A DNA stretch of 64,000 nt from Methanomassiliicoccales archaeon (GTDB taxonomy: Archaea > Thermoplasmatota > Thermoplasmata > Methanomassiliicoccales > UBA472). The notes beneath the pieces were generated by a model. That model was not told where the DNA came from. It saw only the letters and a list, made by a program, of their open reading frames with translations, and did no database searches. How positions within the stretch are numbered: the first letter of the stretch is position 1; every line of letters begins with the position of its first letter. The stretch spans positions 287,940 to 351,939 of the forward strand of contig JAPKYK010000001.1 in assembly GCA_026394395.1 (NCBI GenBank). The letters are read 5' to 3'. A program made the position numbers and the translations under genes. Of this stretch, positions 59,911 through 64,000 are shown piece by piece.

Positions 59911-60082
59911 GGGGGTATGGGGTAACACGGTATCCTCGCGGGCTCCAGTTAATATGGAGTGATTGCTAACGGGTTTGCTGATCCGGTGATGAATAACTGG
60001 AGCGATGACCTGTTAATTCGCGTGGGGTCGCTCCCCACGTGGTGGAAACCCGCTGATCTGGGTTCAAATCCCAGTGCCCCCA
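59911..60082 (+). tRNA. tRNA-Trp (CCA) with 99-base C/D guide-RNA intron
   Basis: The acceptor GGGGGTA pairs with TGCCCCC, with discriminator A; T arm CTGGG-TTCAAAT-CCCAG; anticodon stem GCGGG/CCCGC around CCA. The intron runs about 59949-60047. Within it, box D' CTGA at 59978-59981 and guide CGGGTTT (59970-59976) pair with AAACCCG of the 3' exon, placing position 39 at the fifth pair. GTGATGA (59986-59992) is box C', and the guide at 59994-60002 pairs with CTCCAGTTA (59943-59951) so that C34 is the fifth nucleotide upstream of a variant box D ATGA (60005-60008). This is the known archaeal tRNA-Trp intron guide organisation. Confidence 0.92.
59949..60047 (+). ncRNA. Box C/D methylation guide RNA inside the tRNA-Trp intron
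   Basis: Two antisense elements target C39 (via D' CTGA) and C34 (via a variant box D ATGA) of the same pre-tRNA. Box C' GTGATGA is perfect; box C is represented by GTGATTG near 59959-59965. A CGTGGGG...CCCCACG hairpin near 60021-60039 closes the structure near the splice site. The +5 rule fits both targets exactly. Confidence 0.85.
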
Positions 60083-60208
60083 CCTCTTAATCTTCTTAGG
60101 GGCGAAAGTCCCCCAAACCTCACTTTTCCATATTTATGTCTGAATCGCAGCTCACGCCATCGAAAGTTCAATGAGCGTCCGGACCGATGGTTTTTACGAG
60201 ATGGTACC

Positions 60209-60595
60209 TTGGACGGAGTCAAATCGTTCAACATTCCAGTTCAGGACATGAAAGCGCAGGCGGTCTTCTATCGAAGTGTGTTCGGATGGGGCGTTACGGC
60301 AATCGAAGGCAGTTCAGGCGATTATCACAGCGTGATCACCACCGAGACCGACAAGGCCGGGATCCCGGTCAGTAAGGGTTTCATCAACGGTGGCCTGTTC
60401 CAGAAGGGCACGCATGGCATAGACGGCACTTTCCTCGAGGTGGAGGTCAATTCCATCGATGAATCGTTGGACAAGGTCATTCGATCAGGAGGGAAGGTAG
60501 TGAAGCCGAAATCCCCCATATTGGACTTCGGTTTTTTCGCCATCATCCAAGACCCCGAAGGAAATTGCATCGGGCTGATGGAATATCTGAAGTAG
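60209..60595 (+). CDS. VOC (glyoxalase-like) superfamily protein
   Basis: A 128-residue vicinal-oxygen-chelate protein with the betaalphabetabetabeta repeat: AQAVFYRSVFGWGVTAIEG near residues 14-32 and the closing DPEGNCIGLMEYL at the C-terminus. It is of the type found as stand-alone small metal-binding proteins; enzyme role unknown. The frame extends upstream into tRNA-Trp, so the true start must lie after 60082; TTG 60209 gives the usual N-terminus MDGVKSFNIPVQD. It ends in TAG. Confidence 0.78.
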   Translation: MDGVKSFNIPVQDMKAQAVFYRSVFGWGVTAIEGSSGDYHSVITTETDKAGIPVSKGFINGGLFQKGTHGIDGTFLEVEVNSIDESLDKVIRSGGKVVKPKSPILDFGFFAIIQDPEGNCIGLMEYLK

Positions 60596-60671
60596 GCCAA
60601 GATCCCATTAAAATATGGCGGATGGCTCAGAGGATGGAATCTTTATAGAATACGTTACGACTAACGCACAC

Positions 60672-60680
60672 CTTTTATAA
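60672..60680 (+). promoter_or_regulatory. TATA box ahead of the unexplained hairpin
   Basis: CTTTTATAA, about 25 bases upstream of position 60704, the spacing expected for transcription starting at the base of the hairpin. Confidence 0.5.
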
Positions 60681-60697
60681 TCAGCAACGAAATTAGG

Positions 60698-60762
60698 ATG
60701 ATGGGAGTCCCCGCGGACCTTCTCCAACTTCCCCACTATATATCGTTTTGCGGGGGCTCCTT
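60698..60762 (+). ncRNA. Putative small structured RNA
   Basis: GGAGTCCCCGC (60704-60714) pairs with GCGGGGGCTCC (60750-60760) in an 11-base-pair stem with one G-U, enclosing a 35-base pyrimidine-rich loop. A TATA box lies at 60672. There is no ORF of note. It lies between the VOC gene and a convergent gene and is not part of either. Alternative: a bidirectional terminator. Confidence 0.4.
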
Positions 60763-60767
60763 ACCAG

Positions 60768-60800
60768 TTATGAAAAAAGAAAAAAGGAAAGGGGTTTTGT
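60768..60800 (-). terminator. Pyrimidine-rich terminator of the secreted protein gene
   Basis: On the minus strand, CCCCTTTCCTTTTTTCTTTT lies just past the stop at 60808, the fourth copy of this motif class in the window. Confidence 0.5.
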
Positions 60801-60807
60801 AGATCGA

Positions 60808-61416
60808 TCAAAGAGTTAGATCTAAGAACTCCGGAAGCCAGATCTTGACCCAGAAATTACCGTTCATATAGTGAACGATGACATGTGCGCTAAGGTCCAA
60901 GTTCAGCGGTTCCAGTCCGATATCATCCGGATATCCCGAGGCCAGGTCGGCGTTCATGTGCGCGTTGATAATGACCTGCTCAAGGCAATCGCCATCACAC
61001 ATCTCCAGGTGGGCCATTATCTGTAGGTTCTTAACGTCAAGGGAGTAGACCATTTCCGATTGACCTTCGTTATTTAACCACAGTTCAATTGATCCATGGA
61101 AGAACCCTTCCACCTTTACATCAAGGCAATCTTTCTGCTCACTGCACTTCAGGTTCAAGTGCACCTTTCCGTCGATCTTGACGGTTGCGGTCATACCTTC
61201 GGGCCATTCATCATAATATGGTATCAGGTTCGGGAACAGCTCGTCCGTCAGTTCTAGCACTTCTGACGGGATATCGAAGGATTCTTCGATATCCTCCTTC
61301 AATACAACATGCTGAATATTATTGGCAGCGGCTGCGGAGGGCGCGCTCAAACAGAAAGCGCCCAACATCACCATCACCATTACGATCGCCATCGTCGTCT
61401 TCATAATGGTTTTCAT
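60808..61416 (-). CDS. Secreted protein with two Cys-Asp motifs
   Basis: A 202-residue exported protein not recognised. It has a typical signal peptide (basic MKTIMKTTM then hydrophobic run to about residue 30, cleavage near AAAANN). The mature part is beta-rich with two cysteine pairs, CSEQKDC near 91 and CDGDC near 140, which may form disulfides. ATG 61416 is chosen because GGGGGGA lies just upstream and the signal peptide then starts properly. No neighbours point to a role. Confidence 0.65.
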   Translation of the reverse strand: MKTIMKTTMAIVMVMVMLGAFCLSAPSAAAANNIQHVVLKEDIEESFDIPSEVLELTDELFPNLIPYYDEWPEGMTATVKIDGKVHLNLKCSEQKDCLDVKVEGFFHGSIELWLNNEGQSEMVYSLDVKNLQIMAHLEMCDGDCLEQVIINAHMNADLASGYPDDIGLEPLNLDLSAHVIVHYMNGNFWVKIWLPEFLDLTL

Positions 61417-61560
61417 ATAGTCCCCCCCGAGATCTTCCGATCTCATGGTGATTAAGACTTGAGCGTTGGACCTTATATAATGTACGCAAAAAGACAATGA
61501 TTGACCGGATGGGCATCCTAACGATGGATGAGCAAGCCGGCCGACGAGAGATAAGGTTCC

Positions 61561-62496
61561 TCACACCAACAAGCGACGGATGACCTCTTGCGTCTCCTGA
61601 GGCGTTCTGGTGGTGTTCACCAGATGCACCCTGGACTGTGATAGGAACTGGCGGAAGAACTTCTCCCGGACCTTCATCTTGCGTTCTCCGCGCACCATCT
61701 GGTGCGGGTTGCACAGATCGTTGGCGTTCAAGTAATCCCAGGCCTGGTCCGGAGTAAGTTCTCGAACCTGCTCTGGGTCATCACGGTCCCGTTTCAGCAG
61801 CACGACCTCGCGTATTGTGGTCATGGGGACGACAGAGCCCTTCCCCACCACCCAGCGGACGTTGACCACCGCCCTCTGGCGGTTGTCGAACTTGGCCTTC
61901 TCCACCAACGCGCGGTACTCTTCCCAGATGCTGCCGATGTCCGCGTCGATGTAGCAGTTCTTCTCCGAGGCGAAGGCCATGGGCCTACGGTCGGATAAAC
62001 GCACGAAGTACCAGTCGTCGGTGACCAATCGCGCCTCCTTCATGCGCAGCAACCCCCAAGAATGGGTGGTCTTCCCGGTCTTCGACGGAGCGATGAGCGT
62101 TATGCCCTTCCCGCCAACGTCCAGGGCGGCCCCGTGCACCGAGAATATCTGGTGCTCGTCCTCCAGCACGTCCCCGGCCACGGCGAGCGCGACGCTCTTT
62201 ATCCAGCCGTAATAATCGAAGTTGTAAAGGAACGCGGTCTTGGCCAAAGGCTCGTAAAGCACCTCGAGCGGTCGCCCCGGCTCCTCCAGGCATATGATCC
62301 GCCCGTGGGAGCGCACGTTCTCCGACATGGAGAAGAAGTTGTCCTCCCACATGTCCTGCACCGCGTCGCTCAGGGTGTACAGCTTGATGCAGCAACCGTT
62401 TACGTCCGCCTTGGCGGTGTGGAAGTTTAGCGAGGAATACTTATCGTATAATGCTTCCTTCTCCTCAGGCGTGATCAGCCGCACGGGGTAGCTCAT
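61561..62496 (-). CDS. HprK/PEPCK-like kinase domain protein
   Basis: A 311-residue protein with an HprK-like P-loop: APSKTGKTTHSW near residues 136-147, preceded by FSVHGAAL (HprK-type strand) and followed by TDDWYFVR near 157-164. HprK-related folds in archaea are not linked to the PTS; they may phosphorylate small molecules or proteins. The protein is longer than minimal HprK domains, with helical flanks. ATG 62496. It lies 15 bases from citA-type citramalate synthase and runs in the same direction downstream of it, so a shared transcript is possible. Confidence 0.7.
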   Translation of the reverse strand: MSYPVRLITPEEKEALYDKYSSLNFHTAKADVNGCCIKLYTLSDAVQDMWEDNFFSMSENVRSHGRIICLEEPGRPLEVLYEPLAKTAFLYNFDYYGWIKSVALAVAGDVLEDEHQIFSVHGAALDVGGKGITLIAPSKTGKTTHSWGLLRMKEARLVTDDWYFVRLSDRRPMAFASEKNCYIDADIGSIWEEYRALVEKAKFDNRQRAVVNVRWVVGKGSVVPMTTIREVVLLKRDRDDPEQVRELTPDQAWDYLNANDLCNPHQMVRGERKMKVREKFFRQFLSQSRVHLVNTTRTPQETQEVIRRLLV

Positions 62497-62511
62497 GACC
62501 CCCGATAGTAA

Positions 62512-64000
62512 TTACTGGCAGTTCAATTTACCGCCGCTGTTGACCCCGGCCTTCATGAGCTTGTACTCGATGCTGTCGATCAGCGCCATCAAGGACGCCT
62601 CGATGATGTTCTCCGAGACCCCTATGGTGGTCCAAGTATGCGTCCCGTCGGTGGAGCTGATGAGCACTCGGACCTTGGCCGCGGTGGCTTCCTTGCCGTC
62701 GATGACCCTGACCTTGTAGTCGATCAGGCGCACCTCCTTAAGCACGGGGTAGAATCGCTCCAACGCTTTACGCAGCGCGCGGTCCAGAGCGTTCACCGGC
62801 CCGTTGCCGTCAGCGGCCGTATGCTCCACGGTGCCGTCGGAATCGACTACCCTGACCGAAGCTTCCGAGGTCATGACGTCCCCGGTCACGTCCATGAAGG
62901 TGCGGAACCCTTCCAAATGGAACGGCGAGGTGTTCTGCCCCTTGAGCTTGCGTATCAACAGCTCCAGGCTGGCATCGGCGGCCTCGTACTGGAATCCCTG
63001 CGCCTCCAGCTCCTTCATCCTCTCCAGTATGGATCGCCCACCGTCCTTTTCGGTGTCTATGCCTAGCTCCCCCACCTTGACCATGATGTTGGAGACGCCG
63101 GAAAGTTCGGAGACCAGTATGCGCCTTTGGTTGCCCACTTGCTCTGGGTTAACGTGCTCATAGGTACGCGCGTCCTTCAGCATGGCGCTGACATGCAGCC
63201 CGCCCTTATGGGCGAAGGCGCTCTTCCCCACGTAAGGAGCGTGGGAGTTCGGTGAGACGTTGGCCATCTCGGCCACGAAATTGGACAGCTTGGTCAGTTG
63301 GTCCAGATCGCTGACGTTGGTCTGCACCTTCATCTTCAGCATAAGGTTGGGTATCACGGAGCACAGGTTGGCGTTGCCGCACCTCTCCCCCAGCCCGTTC
63401 ATGGTGCCCTGCACCATGGAGGCCCCGGCCTCCACCGCGGCCAGGGAGTTGCCCACGGCCAGCTCGCTGTCGTTGTGGGCGTGCATCCCCAGCGGTACTT
63501 TTATCAGCTTACGAACGCGAGAAACCGTCTGGAACACCTCGCTGGGGAACGCTCCCCCGTTGGTGTCACAGAGACATATCCAGTCTGCCCCGGCCTCCTC
63601 GGCCTGCTTCAGCACCTTAAGTGCGTAATCTGGATCGCACTTGTATCCGTCGAAGAAGTGCTCGGCGTCGAAGATCACCTTGCGCCCGTTCTTCTTGAGG
63701 TAGGCGACGGTGTCGTGCACGATATGCAGATTCTCATCCAAGGTCACCTGCAAAGCCTTCTCCACGTGCAGGTCCCAGGCCTTCCCAAATACGCTGACCC
63801 ATTCGGTCTTCGTGTCCAGGAGCGCGGCCATGCCCTTGTCTTCCTCCGGAGGCGTTCCCGGCCGGTGCGTGGAGCCGAAGGCGACCAGCTTGGCGTTCTT
63901 CAGCTTAACGTTTCTCGCGGCCTTGAAGAAGGCCTTGTCCTTAGGGTTGGAGCCGGGATAACCGCCCTCTATGAAGTCGATGCCGAACTCGTCCAGACGG
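62512..64000 (-). CDS. cimA: (R)-citramalate synthase, 5' end beyond the window
   Basis: A DRE-TIM metallolyase making citramalate from pyruvate and acetyl-CoA, the entry to isoleucine synthesis without threonine. The reading frame continues past an internal ATG (63831) to the right edge of the window with DFIEGGYPGSNPKDKAFF, typical of CimA and not 2-isopropylmalate synthase. Further family motifs are HAHNDSELAVGNSLAA and KGGLHVSA. The C-terminal LeuA-type allosteric domain is complete. It ends at TAA 62514-62512. Confidence 0.93.
   Translation of the reverse strand, partial: RLDEFGIDFIEGGYPGSNPKDKAFFKAARNVKLKNAKLVAFGSTHRPGTPPEEDKGMAALLDTKTEWVSVFGKAWDLHVEKALQVTLDENLHIVHDTVAYLKKNGRKVIFDAEHFFDGYKCDPDYALKVLKQAEEAGADWICLCDTNGGAFPSEVFQTVSRVRKLIKVPLGMHAHNDSELAVGNSLAAVEAGASMVQGTMNGLGERCGNANLCSVIPNLMLKMKVQTNVSDLDQLTKLSNFVAEMANVSPNSHAPYVGKSAFAHKGGLHVSAMLKDARTYEHVNPEQVGNQRRILVSELSGVSNIMVKVGELGIDTEKDGGRSILERMKELEAQGFQYEAADASLELLIRKLKGQNTSPFHLEGFRTFMDVTGDVMTSEASVRVVDSDGTVEHTAADGNGPVNALDRALRKALERFYPVLKEVRLIDYKVRVIDGKEATAAKVRVLISSTDGTHTWTTIGVSENIIEASLMALIDSIEYKLMKAGVNSGGKLNCQ

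Noticed and set aside
59780-59962. A 60-codon frame covering eL41 and the 5' exon of tRNA-Trp
   Set aside because: It overlaps the tRNA gene, lacks a family, and is offset from the eL41 frame that matches known ribosomal protein sequences.
60074-60208. The upstream part of the VOC reading frame as coding sequence
   Set aside because: It starts inside tRNA-Trp and the residues before 60209 lack homology to the VOC fold.

Overview
The window reads as a chromosomal segment of a GC-rich archaeon, most probably a Thermoplasmatota member near the Methanomassiliicoccales. The archaeal assignment is direct: aRF1, eS1, eL37, eL41, an LSm protein, archaeal-type PheS/ArgS/TrpS, DtdA, archaeal UMP kinase, pyruvoyl arginine decarboxylase, three tRNA genes with introns at 37/38, and TATA boxes ahead of many genes. 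The lineage placement is inference, from HdrCB, a corrinoid methyltransferase pair, DUF1638, V4R/DUF835 and DUF4332 proteins. TAG ends roughly a fifth of the genes, so genome-wide pyrrolysine decoding looks unlikely.

Layout. 1-3.0 kb: a large PKD surface protein. 3.0-15.5 kb: informational and nucleotide genes (lipoate ligase, argS, aRF1, pyrH, dtdA, pheS, trmO, trpS) with an MFS exporter and a winged-helix/TPR protein. 15.5-20 kb: DUF1638, a Fur regulator and CbiMNQO metal uptake. 20-26.2 kb: a C1/corrinoid island in which a hydantoinase-like ASKHA protein with two DGC zinc proteins converges on an operon for a corrinoid protein, a UroD-type methyltransferase, a G3E GTPase and two unknown small proteins. 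26.3-37.8 kb: redox and proteolysis genes, pdaD, a Ras-like GTPase paired with a V4R/DUF835 sensor, PAC2, M16 and a hydrogenase maturation protease. 37.8-40.4 kb: a ModE/LysR-like regulator and hdrCB. 40.5-48.5 kb: eS1, tRNA-Met, ArsA ATPase, pyrC, LSm-eL37-purF. 48.7-55.5 kb: an accessory stretch with tRNA-Ala and a partial copy of it around a QueG-like gene, a double ABC cassette, a ferredoxin-like protein and a very AT-rich gap. 55.7-64 kb: twin amidohydrolases, nitroreductase, tRNA-Arg, eL41 plus tRNA-Trp, a possible small RNA, a secreted protein, an HprK-like protein and citramalate synthase running off the right edge.

Together the CbiMNQO importer, corrinoid protein, methyltransferase, G3E GTPase, hydantoinase-like protein and HdrCB suggest cobalt-dependent methyl-group metabolism coupled to thiol/disulfide electron transfer. 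The substrate cannot be read from the sequence.

Less obvious items: a 35-codon eL41 gene, a tRNA-Trp intron that is a near-textbook C/D methylation guide, two genes whose only plausible starts are CTG, an in-frame TAG joining hdrC directly to hdrB, several clean palindromic operators, and a repeated pyrimidine-rich terminator motif.
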